DNA of 64,000 bases from Labrys miyagiensis (GTDB lineage Bacteria > Pseudomonadota > Alphaproteobacteria > Rhizobiales > Labraceae). Shown here piece after piece: positions 56,267 through 64,000 of the stretch. Both the position numbers and the translations under genes were made by a program. Numbering within the stretch: the stretch's first letter is position 1; the number at the start of each line of letters is the position of its first letter. Below the pieces are notes generated by a model, which worked only from the letters and a program-made list of their open reading frames with translations, did no database searches and was not told where the DNA came from. The stretch lies in contig NZ_BSPC01000005.1 of NCBI RefSeq assembly GCF_030160835.1, forward strand, positions 434,001 to 498,000. The letters are read 5' to 3'.

Positions 56267-57112
56267 TCATTCGGCTTTCTTCTTGTTCAGCCGCTCCAGC
56301 GCCAGCCGCCAGTTGTCATCAAGGCCGGTGCAGGCTTCCAGGCCGCCGATGCGCAGGCCAAGCTCCCTCGGAGCGCAGAAGAGATTGGCCTCCGGCTGAT
56401 AGCTCCCGAAGATGTCGACGGCGTTGCCGAGGAAATTCGCAGGCGAATAATAGCCGGCTATGTGCCACCACAGGTCATAATCCTGGCTGGTCATGGCGCC
56501 GATAATGCCGCGCGAATCGGAGCTGTCGTTGCACTCGACGAAGACGAAAGGCCGGTGACGGGCGATCGTCCGTGCCGCGCCCGCCAGCACGGCCGGCTCC
56601 ATGCCCTCGACATCGACCTTGATGAGCCGGCAGGCCGGAAGATCGAGACCATCCACCGTGATGACCTCGACGTCCTCGCCCTCCGGCCCCTGGCGGGCGG
56701 CGCCGAAATTGAAGGCCTGGTCGGGCCGGCCCACGGCGAGGCGGATGCGCCCAGCCTCGCTGCCGGCTGCCTTGTTGAGGCAATGCAGATTGTCGCTCAG
56801 ATTCACCGCGGCATTGGCGCACAGGAGTTGGAAGACGTGGTGCTGTGGCTCAAGGGCGTAAACACGCCCGCCAGGTCCGACGATCTCGGCGAAAGACAGC
56901 GCGTGCGTGCCGATATTGGCCCCGATGTCGAGGGCGACATCACCGGGTCGCAGCACCTGCCCGAGGAGCTGGATCTCGGATTCGCACCATTCGCCGTAGA
57001 GGTCGAGCGAGCGGCCGATGAACAGGTCGTTGCGGTTGAAGAAGAACAGGCCATGGCGCGTCCATTTGGCCGCGATCCTGCTGTTCTCGATGACATAGTT
57101 CGGCACGCTCAC
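56267..57112 (-). CDS. FkbM-family methyltransferase
   Basis: A 281-aa SAM-dependent methyltransferase. The SAM loop is PGDVALDIGANIGTHALSFAEIVGPGGRVYALEPQ (about 55-90), and FkbM-typical LIKVDVEGMEPAVLAGAARTI follows near residue 165. RPFVFVECND and DYDLWWHIAGYYSPANFLG are C-terminal. The family methylates sugar or polyketide hydroxyls, often on surface glycans. It stands alone, upstream of a remnant ROK gene. No neighbouring glycan gene hints at its substrate. Confidence 0.87.
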   Translation of the reverse strand: MSVPNYVIENSRIAAKWTRHGLFFFNRNDLFIGRSLDLYGEWCESEIQLLGQVLRPGDVALDIGANIGTHALSFAEIVGPGGRVYALEPQHHVFQLLCANAAVNLSDNLHCLNKAAGSEAGRIRLAVGRPDQAFNFGAARQGPEGEDVEVITVDGLDLPACRLIKVDVEGMEPAVLAGAARTIARHRPFVFVECNDSSDSRGIIGAMTSQDYDLWWHIAGYYSPANFLGNAVDIFGSYQPEANLFCAPRELGLRIGGLEACTGLDDNWRLALERLNKKKAE

Positions 57113-57218
57113 TCCCCGGTTTGCTCGGTGGCCCCAAGGCTAGCAAAGCGCCATCAAAGGGAGAAGTGCGTATGGAGAACCAAGATGAGGCGCCTGCCTC
57201 CTCCCCTCCGGCAAGCGG

Positions 57219-57256
57219 CCTGCTTGCAAGAGCAGGCTGGAAGCCTGCGATCCCGG
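57219..57256. repeat. single REP-like unit
   Basis: CCTGCTTGCAAGAGCAGGCT followed by GGAAGCCTGCGATCCCGGG. One unpaired palindromic unit of the same plan as the paired repeats, lying just before the ROK remnant stop codon. Confidence 0.6.
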
Positions 57257-57261
57257 GGAAG

Positions 57262-57441
57262 CTATTCGCCCCGTTCGTCGAACAGCGGCAACGCCGCAGC
57301 GCCCACCAGCCCGGCATTGTCGCCAAGCCCGGCCTTCACCACGGGCACGTCCCGGAATGAGGGCATCGCCGTCTTGCGGATCTCGGCGTGGATGCGCGTC
57401 TCCATCAGGTCGAAGCCGTTGGAAACGCCGCCGCCGATGAG
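57262..57441 (-). pseudogene. ROK-family protein, C-terminal remnant (minus strand)
   Basis: The frame ends with IGGGVSNGFDLMETRIHAEI then RKTAMPSFRDVPVVKAGLGD and NAGLVGAAALPLFDERGE, which is the last about 60 residues of a ROK sugar kinase/regulator. Homology begins abruptly at about 57440, exactly where a second ROK fragment begins on the other strand. The 5' part of the gene is absent, so it cannot make a functional protein. Confidence 0.7.
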
Positions 57442-57911
57442 TTCGGCCATCTGCGCATCCGCACCACGAGCCCGCGCTGTTCCTGCGGGCAGGAGGGGTG
57501 CCTCGAAACCTTCGTCAACATCGCTGCCCTGGAACGCGCCTACCGCCCCGGCGAGGGCTTCGGCACGGACGGTCTCTCGGCCTGGCCAACGCGGGTGGCC
57601 GATGCGGCCGCTCGGGGCGATCGCGACGCTGACGCGGTCATGAACGGCCTCGCCGACCATCTCGTCACCGGGCTCACCACACTAGTGAACATCTTCAACC
57701 CGGGCACCATCGTCCTCGGCGGGCCCATGCGCCCCGTGCTGGCGGCGCGGCTCGATACGATCGCCGAGGCGGTGGGCGCCGCCATCGTACCGGGCATGGC
57801 GAGGCGTCAGATCCGCCTCTCCACTTTGGGCGAACTGGAATGCGCCGTGGGAGCGGCGACCATCGCGCATCACCGGGGCTTCGATGGCTCGAACATCGAG
57901 ATTGGTTCCTG
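57436..57911 (+). pseudogene. ROK-family protein, C-terminal half remnant (plus strand)
   Basis: Translation from about 57436 gives EFGHLRIRTTSPRCSCGQEG with the ROK zinc motif (CSCGQEGCLE), then VTGLTTLVNIFNPGTIVLGG and IRLSTLGELECAVGAATIAH. This is the C-terminal half of a ROK glucokinase/NagC-type protein. The N-terminal ATPase/HTH half is missing and the reading frame runs on through a palindrome without a native stop. It is joined head-to-head to another ROK tail at 57436-57441. Confidence 0.75.
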
Positions 57912-57971
57912 GGAGCGCGGACATCACAGCGACATGCTTGCATGTCGCTGTGATGTCCGCGCTCCCAGGAA
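57906..57971. repeat. perfect 32-bp palindrome, 2-nt loop
   Basis: TTCCTGGGAGCGCGGACATC... at 57906-57937 and its exact inverted copy at 57940-57971. The arms contain the GGGAGCGCGGAC word of the paired repeats, here with the spacer collapsed to TT. It starts 4 bp beyond the crcB stop codon (minus strand) and could serve as its terminator. Confidence 0.85.
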
Positions 57972-57975
57972 GAGG

Positions 57976-58413
57976 CTACGCCTCGTCTTCCACCTGCACC
58001 TGCGCCGTCTGCTGCGATCCGCCATTGATGCCGGCGGCGGCGTAATAGCCTACCGCGGAGGCAGCGAGGCAGAGCAGGACGGAGGCGGCGATGTTGGCCA
58101 GCGCCCGCCCGGGCATGTTCATGTGCAATAGCTCGAAGGTCTGCAGGCTGAAGGAGGAGAAGGTGGTGAAGCCGCCGCAGATACCCACCATGAAAAACAG
58201 CCGCCAGCCATCCGCCAGCGGGATGCGGCCGCTCGCAAAGGTCAACGTGCCGAAGAAGGTGATGGCGAAGGAGCCGAGAATATTGATGAGGATGGTGCCC
58301 CAGGGCAGGCTCTGGCTATAGGGCGCCATCCAGATGCCGCCCCAATAGCGCGCCACCGAGCCGAGGGCGCCGCCAATGGCGATGAGTAGCGTATTCGTGA
58401 ATGAATCAGACAT
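57976..58413 (-). CDS. crcB: fluoride exporter CrcB/Fluc
   Basis: A 145-aa four-TM fluoride channel. [14 protein letters not shown] is the conserved N-terminal motif; [20 protein letters not shown] has the Asn of the pore; [20 protein letters not shown] holds the Phe-box (FTTFSSF). It forms a dual-topology dimer that lets fluoride leave the cytoplasm. AGGAGGA lies at 58417-58423, and a fluoride riboswitch precedes it at 58488-58537. The regulation is therefore by fluoride. Confidence 0.95.
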   Translation of the reverse strand: MSDSFTNTLLIAIGGALGSVARYWGGIWMAPYSQSLPWGTILINILGSFAITFFGTLTFASGRIPLADGWRLFFMVGICGGFTTFSSFSLQTFELLHMNMPGRALANIAASVLLCLAASAVGYYAAAGINGGSQQTAQVQVEDEA

Positions 58414-58487
58414 GAGTCCTCCTTTTTGAACCGCACAGCGTTTCGATCAGGAGGAGAACGGACACACCCCTACCGGCGCGAAACGCC

Positions 58488-58537
58488 TGGTAGGAGTCAT
58501 CAGCCTTGCGGCGGTTTGGGGGGACTCCATCCCCGTG
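58488..58537 (-). promoter_or_regulatory. fluoride riboswitch (crcB motif)
   Basis: On the minus strand: CACGGGGATGGAGTCCCCCC, AAACCGCCGCAAGGCTGATG, then ACTCCTACC. This fits the crcB-motif consensus (GGnGATGGnGTnCnCC, AACYGCC...GGC-TGATGACTCCTAC). A stem CTACCAGGCG/CGCCGGTAG follows. CTCCTCCT (58456-58449) is complementary to the crcB Shine-Dalgarno AGGAGGA (58423-58417), which points to translational control by sequestration. Position 75 bp upstream of crcB supports the call. Confidence 0.9.
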
Positions 58538-58603
58538 CTGGTGAGGCACTCTATAGCGCCCTGTGCAGGATGGTCAACGGCACGGGAGACACTGCCACTC
58601 CAG

Positions 58604-59506
58604 TCAACTGCCGCCGAAGATCGGGCTTGCCCGCAGCCGCTCGACGGCGAAATCGACGAAGGAGCGGATCTTGGCTGACGGCCCGTGCCCGCCGGCATGC
58701 ACGACATGGACGGGCAGGGGCTCTTCCTCGAATTCGGCGAGAAGGATGCGAAGGCGCCCGTCCCTGACGGTGGCGTCGACCTGGTAGGACAACACCCGCG
58801 CCAGGCCCCACCCTTCGAGGGCGGCTGAGATGGTAGCCTCGTTGAGATTGCAGATCAGGCGTGGATGAATACTGACGCTGGTCTTCCGCTCGCGCCCGAA
58901 GCGCCACTCCAGCGAAGGCCAGGCGCTCACATTGGCGATGACGCGGTGGTCGGCGAGCTCGGCGGGCGTAAGGGGTTCGCCATGCGCCGCGAGATAAGTG
59001 GGCGAGGCGCAGACCACCCGGCGCATCGTGCCGACGCGGATGGCGTTCAGCTCCGAGTCCGGCAGGCGGCCGATGCGGATGGCGACATCCATGCCCTCTT
59101 CGATCAGGTTGGTGATGCGATCGAGGAAGAGGGTCTGCACCGTCACCGACGGGTGCTGGCTGAGATAATCCATCACGATGGGCATCACATGCATCTGGCC
59201 GAACAGCACGGGCGCGGTGACCACCAGCGTGCCACCAGGCGTCGCATAGGAGCCGGCGGCGGCGGCCTCGGCCTCGGCGAGATCGGCGAGGATGCGTTGG
59301 CAATCGGCGAGGTAGCGCTGGCCGGCATCGGTGAGCTTCACCGAGCGTGTGGTGCGAATGAGGAGCCTTGCTCCGATCGTCTCCTCGAGGGCGGCGATGG
59401 CCCGGGTGACGGCGGGCGGGCTCATATAGAGCTTGCGCGCCGCCTCGGCGAAGCCGCCGGTCTCCGCCACTTTCACGAACACCCGCATGGCCTGCCAGCG
59501 ATCCAT
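58604..59506 (-). CDS. LysR-family transcriptional regulator
   Basis: A 300-aa LysR regulator. The N-terminal HTH is [56 protein letters not shown]. The effector domain (about 90-300) contains [20 protein letters not shown] and [20 protein letters not shown], of the AaeR/DsdC-like type. It is divergent from a GST gene with 122 bp between, the usual arrangement for local control of the GST and multidomain oxidoreductase genes. Inducer unknown. Confidence 0.92.
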   Translation of the reverse strand: MDRWQAMRVFVKVAETGGFAEAARKLYMSPPAVTRAIAALEETIGARLLIRTTRSVKLTDAGQRYLADCQRILADLAEAEAAAAGSYATPGGTLVVTAPVLFGQMHVMPIVMDYLSQHPSVTVQTLFLDRITNLIEEGMDVAIRIGRLPDSELNAIRVGTMRRVVCASPTYLAAHGEPLTPAELADHRVIANVSAWPSLEWRFGRERKTSVSIHPRLICNLNEATISAALEGWGLARVLSYQVDATVRDGRLRILLAEFEEEPLPVHVVHAGGHGPSAKIRSFVDFAVERLRASPIFGGS

Positions 59507-59628
59507 GGCCGCTCCCGCGCATGACTGTTTCATTCAGTGGAATAATGACTTCCGGAGAATGCATATTCTCTTTTCAGGATGGAACAAGCATTTTGATGTT
59601 CGAAACAAGCGCCTTTCGGAGATCGACC

Positions 59629-60240
59629 ATGAAGCTCTATTACCATCCGCTGTCCGGCCATTCGCACCGGGCGCATCTCTTCCTGTCGCTGGCGGGGGTC
59701 AAGCACGAGCTCGTGGAGATGGATCTCGCCAAGGGCGCGCACAAAGAGCGCGATTTCCTGAGCCTCAACCCCTTCGGGCAGGTGCCGGTGCTGGATGACA
59801 AGGGCGTGATCGTTTCCGATTCCCTCGGAATCATTGTTTATGTCGCCCGCAAGCTTGGCCTGACGGATTGGGTTCCCACGGAGCCGGAGGCGGCTGCCAC
59901 CGTGCAGCGCTGGTTCTCGGTGGCTGCGGGTGAGATCTATAACGGGCCCTGCGCCGCCCGCCTCGTCACCGTGTTCGGGCGCGATTTCGATGCCGGGAGA
60001 GCCATCGCTGGCGCCCATCGCATCCTCAAGCTGATCGACGGAGAATTGGCTGATCGCACCTGGATCGCCACGGATCGCCCGACCGCGGCTGATGTCGCGC
60101 TCTACAGCTACATTTCCTCGGCGCCCGAGGGGAATGTCGATCTCGCGCCCTATGGTCATGTCAACGCCTGGCTGCGCCGGGTCGAGGCTCTACCGGGCTT
60201 CGTGCCCTTCCAGAAAACGGCCATCGGGCTGGCGGCCTAG
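59629..60240 (+). CDS. glutathione S-transferase
   Basis: A 203-aa GST. The N-terminal thioredoxin-like domain reads [57 protein letters not shown] with the conserved cis-Pro (VPVL) and [13 protein letters not shown]. The C-terminal helical domain ends [13 protein letters not shown]. The catalytic residue would be Ser9 or His11 in PLSGHSHR. The start at 59629 follows GGAGATCGACC. It is first of two genes divergent from the LysR regulator. Confidence 0.9.
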   Translation: MKLYYHPLSGHSHRAHLFLSLAGVKHELVEMDLAKGAHKERDFLSLNPFGQVPVLDDKGVIVSDSLGIIVYVARKLGLTDWVPTEPEAAATVQRWFSVAAGEIYNGPCAARLVTVFGRDFDAGRAIAGAHRILKLIDGELADRTWIATDRPTAADVALYSYISSAPEGNVDLAPYGHVNAWLRRVEALPGFVPFQKTAIGLAA

Positions 60241-60246
60241 GACACA

Positions 60247-60323
60247 TTGGGGGCGGTTCTTCAGACCCGGCTCCTTGCGCGGCGAGTGTGGTCAAGAGCC
60301 GGGTCTGAAGACCCGCCCCCCAA
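60247..60323. repeat. inverted repeat pair, GGGGGCGG...TTCAGACCCGG class
   Basis: TTGGGGGCGGTTCTTCAGAC... faces ...GTCTGAAGACCCGCCCCCCAA with about 27 bp between. It fills the GST to multidomain oxidoreductase gap. Confidence 0.85.
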
Positions 60324-60353
60324 ATCGCCCGCCTCCACAGAAAGGCTCCCACC

Positions 60354-62408
60354 ATGGACGGCAGCACTCCCATCCTGTCCAGCTCCCCCTGGCATGAGGG
60401 CGAGATTGCCCTGCAGCGGCGGGCCGGCGTCGCCGAGCGCATGGATGTGGTCGGCCGCCATGCCCTGCGGGACCATCTGATCGACCAGCACCGCGAGTTC
60501 TATCCGCAACTGCCCTTCATCGTGGCCGGGGCGGTCGATCCTGCCGGCAATGCCTGGGCGACGGTGCTGTCTGGCCGCCCGGGTTTCCTGAACTCGCCCG
60601 ATCCCCACACCCTGCATGTTGCTTCAGCGGTCAATCCCGCCGATCCGGCGGCCGCGGGACTGCAGGACGGGGACGCCGTCGGCTTCATCGGCATCGAGCT
60701 GCACACCCGCCGGCGCAACCGGCTGAACGGCACGGTCAGGCGGAGCGACGAGGCTTCGTTCGACGTCGTCGTCGGCCAGAGCTACGGCAATTGCCCGCAA
60801 TATATCCAGCTGCGCAATTTCGATTTCACGCGCGAGCCCGCTTCGCCGCATGCCGAGACGCCGCAGCGCCTTCGCAGCCTGGAAGGTCTCGCCACCACGA
60901 TGATCCTCAAGGCCGACACCTTCTTCATCGCCTCCTATGCGGATCGTCCCGATAGCGGGCGCCAGGTCGACGTCTCCCATCGCGGCGGCCGGCCCGGTTT
61001 CGTGCGGGTGGGCGAGGACGGCGTGCTGACCATCCCGGACTTTGCCGGCAATCTGTTCTTCAACACGCTCGGCAATATCCTGGTGAACCCGAAGGCTGGG
61101 CTGGTCTTCATCGATTTCGAGACGGGCGACCTCCTGCAACTCTCCGGCCTCGGCGAGGTCGTGCTCGACTCGCCAGAGATCGCGGCGTTCCAGGGCGCCG
61201 AGCGGCTGCTGCGCTTCACGCCCCGCCAGATCGTCTATCGCCCCGGGACCCTGCCGCTGCGCTGGCCGGCGCGCCCGCAGGGCGCCTCACCCAACGCGTT
61301 GCTGACGGGCAGTTGGGTCGAAGCCGCCGCCCGGCTGAAGGCTGCCGAGCTCGGCAGGACCTGGCGGCCCTTCCGCGTGGCTGGGATCGTCGAGGAAAGC
61401 AGCGTCATCCGCTCGCTCTATCTCGAGCCCGTCGACGGCGCCGGGCTGATTGCCCACCAAGCTGGGCAGCATCTGCCCATCCGTGTGCACCTGCCCGATG
61501 GCCGCGAGGCCCTGCGGACCTATACGCTTTCCTCCGCGCCTTCGGACGGGCTCTATCGCATCAGCGTCAAGCGAGAGGGCGCGGTGTCGCGCTTCCTGCA
61601 CGGCTTGAAGCCCGGCGATGTCATCGAGGCCCGTGCGCCGACGGGGGCCTTCACTATCGATGCGCTGGAGGAGAGGCCGGCCGTGCTGCTCGCCGCCGGC
61701 ATCGGCATCACGCCCCTGCTCGCCATGCTGCGCCACATCGTCTATGAGGGCCTGCGCAAGCGCCGCATCCGCCAGACCGTGCTGTTCCAGTCCGCCCGCT
61801 CCAAGGCCGAGCGCGCCTTCGATCGCGAGATCGTCGCCCTGGTGGCAGCCTCGGAGGGCGCGGTGAAGGTCGTGCGCGTCCTGAGCGACCCGACTGGCGC
61901 CGGGGAGGAGGATTATGAGCATTACGGCCGCATCGATGCCGCTCTGCTGCGCTCGAGCCCGCTTTTCGACGACTACGACTTCTACCTCTGCGGTCCAGGC
62001 GCCTTCATGCAGGCCCTCTACGATGGCCTGCGCGACCTGAACGTGCCTGACAACCGTGTCCGCGCAGAAGCTTTCGGGCCATCCTCCTTCAAGCGCCGGA
62101 GGGATGCAGGAGAACCGATGCGGACCATGCAGCAGCCGGCAGCCGAGCCCGTAACCGTCACCTTCGCCGCTTCGGGCCGGCAGGCGGAGTGGAAGCCGGC
62201 TTCCGGCTCTCTGCTGGAATTTGCCGAGGCGCACGGCCTCAGCCCGCCCTATAGCTGCCGGGCCGGTTCCTGCGGCAGCTGCCGGACGACGGTGCTGTCC
62301 GGCGCAGTGTCCTATGAAGGCGAGCCGATGGCCGAAGTCGGCGGGGACGAGGCTCTGCTCTGCTGTTCGGTGCCCGCCGCAGGCGGGGCGCTGAGCCTGG
62401 ATCTTTGA
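60354..62408 (+). CDS. three-domain oxidoreductase: PNPOx-like + ferredoxin reductase + [2Fe-2S]
   Basis: A 684-aa fusion. Residues about 1-320 are a pyridoxamine-phosphate-oxidase-like FMN split-barrel (YPQLPFIVAGAVDPAGNAWATVLSG, SYGNCPQYIQLR, FFNTLGNILVNPKAGLVFIDF). Residues about 335-580 are a ferredoxin-NADP reductase module: REALRTYTLSSAP (flavin), GIGITPLLAML and YLCGPGAFMQAL. The C-terminal about 85 residues are a plant-type 2Fe-2S domain with CRAGSCGSC and a distal LLCC. It may channel NAD(P)H electrons to the split-barrel flavin. It is downstream of the GST gene and probably under the LysR regulator. Confidence 0.88.
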   Translation: MDGSTPILSSSPWHEGEIALQRRAGVAERMDVVGRHALRDHLIDQHREFYPQLPFIVAGAVDPAGNAWATVLSGRPGFLNSPDPHTLHVASAVNPADPAAAGLQDGDAVGFIGIELHTRRRNRLNGTVRRSDEASFDVVVGQSYGNCPQYIQLRNFDFTREPASPHAETPQRLRSLEGLATTMILKADTFFIASYADRPDSGRQVDVSHRGGRPGFVRVGEDGVLTIPDFAGNLFFNTLGNILVNPKAGLVFIDFETGDLLQLSGLGEVVLDSPEIAAFQGAERLLRFTPRQIVYRPGTLPLRWPARPQGASPNALLTGSWVEAAARLKAAELGRTWRPFRVAGIVEESSVIRSLYLEPVDGAGLIAHQAGQHLPIRVHLPDGREALRTYTLSSAPSDGLYRISVKREGAVSRFLHGLKPGDVIEARAPTGAFTIDALEERPAVLLAAGIGITPLLAMLRHIVYEGLRKRRIRQTVLFQSARSKAERAFDREIVALVAASEGAVKVVRVLSDPTGAGEEDYEHYGRIDAALLRSSPLFDDYDFYLCGPGAFMQALYDGLRDLNVPDNRVRAEAFGPSSFKRRRDAGEPMRTMQQPAAEPVTVTFAASGRQAEWKPASGSLLEFAEAHGLSPPYSCRAGSCGSCRTTVLSGAVSYEGEPMAEVGGDEALLCCSVPAAGGALSLDL

Positions 62409-62412
62409 GCGC

Positions 62413-62517
62413 CTAGATGTGAGCTTTCAGACGGAATCACCCGGAATCGCAAAATGCTCCTACTTCCAATACGTTAAAATGGAGACGCGTTTCAGCCCGA
62501 ACGCATTTTGCTCTAGG
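62413..62517 (-). repeat. family-I repeat, minus strand
   Basis: Bounded by CTAG at both ends (CTAGATGTGAGCTTTCAGAC... to GCATTTTGCTCTAGG). On the minus strand it starts CTAGAGCAAAATGCGTTCGG. TGTGAGCTTTCAG equals the right terminal sequence of the IS481 element at 42426. The TAG stop of the YeiH gene (62513-62515) lies in its end. Confidence 0.75.
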
Positions 62518-63562
62518 CCACCTTCAGCAGCATGATGAGGGCATAGCTGATCACGCCAAGGGCCAGCAGCGAGAGGATCACCGTGGAGGTGACGCGCGGG
62601 CCGGCCTTGGCGACGGCGCGGATATCGACGGTGAGGCCGAGGGCGGCCATCGAGATGATGGTCAGCGTGTTGGAGGCCGAGGCGATGGGCTGGAGCGAGG
62701 CTTGCGGCAGCAGGTCGAAGGAGCGCAGGGCCATCATCGCCAGGAAGCCGATAATGAACCAGGGCACGATCTGGCTGAGCTTCGGCTTGACACGGGCGAC
62801 GCTGCCCTCGGCTCCGGCGCTGGCGGTGCGCTGGCTTTCGCCGATCAAGGCGAGCACGAGGATCACCGGGCCGAGCATCAGCACGCGGGTGAGCTTGACC
62901 AGCGTACCGATCTGCACGCTGAGGGCGGCGACCGGAGCGGTGGCGGCGAGCACCTGTGGCACGGCATAGACGGTGAGGCCGGCGAACACGCCATATTGGC
63001 CGGCCGAGAAGCCGAGAGCGGGCACCAGCATGGGCAGGCAGATCACGGCCACGACGCCGAGCACGGCGGTGAAGGCGATGGAGGCGGCAACGTCCTTGCC
63101 ATTGGCGCCGATCACCGGAGCGGTGGCGGCGATGGCGGAATTGCCGCAGATCGAGTTGCCGCAGGCGACCAGCAGCGCCATGTTGTAGGGCAGGCCGAGC
63201 GAGCGGCCGATGCCGAAGCTCAGGAGGATCGAGACAGTCACCACGCCGGCGATGCCGACGATCAGGGCCGGGCCGGCATCGGCAATGGCGGCGGCGCTGA
63301 CGGAAGCGCCGAGCAGCACCACGGCCACTTCCAGCAGGGTCTTGGCGCCGAAGGTGATACCGCGGTCAAAATGCTTTTCGGGCTGAGCGAAGGTGCGGAT
63401 CAGCGCACCGATCAGGATGGCGAGCACCAAGGCTTCCAGCCAGGCCTTGCCGAATAGGCTGGTCTCTGCGAGCTGGGCCGCCATGGCAAGGGCAGTGACC
63501 ACGATGCACAGCCCAGCGCCTGGGATGATTTCGCGAATCTTGTTGCTGATGCCGGCGGTCAT
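62513..63562 (-). CDS. YeiH-family (UPF0324) putative sulfate/sulfite exporter
   Basis: A 349-aa integral membrane protein with about nine to ten TM segments. Landmarks of PF03601 are LVLAILIGALIRTF, KTLLEVAVVLLGASVSAAAI, ALLVACGNSICGNSAIAATAPVIGA and VQIGTLVKLTRVLMLGP. The family is proposed to export sulfate/sulfite derived from organosulfur metabolism. The start at 63562 (MTAGISNK) is preferred because the upstream extension overlaps the LysR promoter. Divergent from a LysR gene, the common yeiE-yeiH arrangement. Confidence 0.9.
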   Translation of the reverse strand: MTAGISNKIREIIPGAGLCIVVTALAMAAQLAETSLFGKAWLEALVLAILIGALIRTFAQPEKHFDRGITFGAKTLLEVAVVLLGASVSAAAIADAGPALIVGIAGVVTVSILLSFGIGRSLGLPYNMALLVACGNSICGNSAIAATAPVIGANGKDVAASIAFTAVLGVVAVICLPMLVPALGFSAGQYGVFAGLTVYAVPQVLAATAPVAALSVQIGTLVKLTRVLMLGPVILVLALIGESQRTASAGAEGSVARVKPKLSQIVPWFIIGFLAMMALRSFDLLPQASLQPIASASNTLTIISMAALGLTVDIRAVAKAGPRVTSTVILSLLALGVISYALIMLLKVA

Positions 63563-63648
63563 TACGGGTACTTTTCGGGGCTTCGATGGGGTGGTTGTTT
63601 TTCGCCGAAAAGCGCTGTTCAATCCATTTCGAAATAGTGTAAGTTTCG

Positions 63649-63663
63649 TTCGACTTAATCGAA
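63649..63663. promoter_or_regulatory. candidate LysR operator TTCGACTTAATCGAA
   Basis: TTCGA-CTTAA-TCGAA is a perfect 5-bp inverted repeat in the 111-bp divergent region, 10 bp before the LysR start codon. A second palindrome ATTTCGAAAT lies at 63627-63636. Both fit LysR-type T-N11-A site geometry loosely. Binding is inferred. Confidence 0.35.
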
Positions 63664-63673
63664 TGATCGCTCC

Positions 63674-64000
63674 ATGACCTTGGAACAATTGCGGATTTTC
63701 GTGGCGGTGGCCGAGCGGGAGCATCTCACGCGCGCCGCGGAGGATCTGCGCCTGACGCCCTCGGCGGTGAGCTCAGCCATTCGCGTGCTGGAGGGTCGCT
63801 ACGGCGCCACCCTGTTTCACCGCGTGGGCCGGCGTATCGAAATGACCGAGGGCGGCCGCGAGTTCCTGCCCGAAGCGCGGGCAACGCTCGCTTCCGCAAA
63901 GGCCGCAGAGCTGGCACTTTCGGAACTCGGAGGGGGCTTGCGTGGTTCGCTCACCCTGCAGGCCAGCCAGACCATCGCCAGCTATTGGGTGGCCCCCTTC
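63674..64000 (+). CDS. LysR-family transcriptional regulator, N-terminal part (cut by window edge)
   Basis: The first 109 codons of a LysR regulator that continues beyond the right edge. The HTH is MTLEQLRIFVAVAEREHLTRAAEDLRLTPSAVSSAIRVLEGRYGATLFHRVGRRIEMTEGGREFL, followed by the linker helix and the start of the effector domain GGGLRGSLTLQASQTIASYWVAP. Divergent from the YeiH gene, it likely controls it, as YeiE/CysB-like regulators do. Confidence 0.92.
   Translation, partial: MTLEQLRIFVAVAEREHLTRAAEDLRLTPSAVSSAIRVLEGRYGATLFHRVGRRIEMTEGGREFLPEARATLASAKAAELALSELGGGLRGSLTLQASQTIASYWVAPF

Overview
The window reads as chromosomal DNA of a GC-rich alphaproteobacterium, most likely a Hyphomicrobiales (Rhizobiales) member. 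The reasons are the RhaSTPQ-type sugar transporter with a fused aldolase/dehydrogenase, the kdsD and ccmABCDG layout, a GltB/GltD pair, and dense short palindromic repeats of the kind seen in that order. The genus cannot be fixed from this sequence. I saw no rRNA, tRNA or CRISPR array.

Layout. 0-6.4 kb: the start of a nucleotide-sugar dehydrogenase at the left edge, then a minus-strand peptide/opine-type ABC transporter (fused double ATPase, binding protein, two permeases). 6.5-9.6 kb: two surface-glycan genes, one a glycosyltransferase fused to a polysaccharide-deacetylase-like domain. 9.7-23.0 kb: a rhamnose-type (or related deoxysugar/pentulose) catabolic locus with a fused aldolase/dehydrogenase, a DeoR regulator, two FGGY kinases, two periplasmic binding proteins, one ATPase and two permeases. 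A TGAGCGA-type operator recurs in it. 23.8-30.9 kb: glutamate synthase gltB-gltD and a LysE exporter. 31.0-39.8 kb: a ParDE module, a DUF459 SGNH hydrolase, a lytic transglycosylase, kdsD, cytochrome c maturation ccmABCD-ccmG, two tandem RppH-like Nudix genes and a thioesterase.

40.0-49.6 kb is the most accessory-looking part. It holds a flavin monooxygenase, an IS481-family insertion, a MarR regulator with a palindromic operator over its start codon, an O-methyltransferase, a large LuxR/TPR regulator, a small membrane protein and a VOC protein. A block of about 60 bp is shared by the upstream regions of the monooxygenase and the membrane protein, which suggests one small regulon. A truncated hemoglobin, a CtpA-type protease and a small HTH protein follow. 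50-64 kb carries an LLM-class monooxygenase, an unrecognised protein, a structured GC-rich non-coding stretch, two aldo/keto reductases, FkbM, two head-to-head ROK gene remnants, crcB with a fluoride riboswitch, a LysR/GST/multidomain oxidoreductase group, and a YeiH exporter divergent from a LysR gene that runs off the right edge.

The window is saturated with small repeats. Several classes of inverted palindromic pairs fill most intergenic gaps and in places run into coding sequence. Two families of about 105 bp (called H and I here), bounded by CTAG or CTAA, overlap the stop codons of three genes and flank the IS481 copy. Gene remnants (GFA-like, SDR-like, permease-like, two ROK) show past local deletion.
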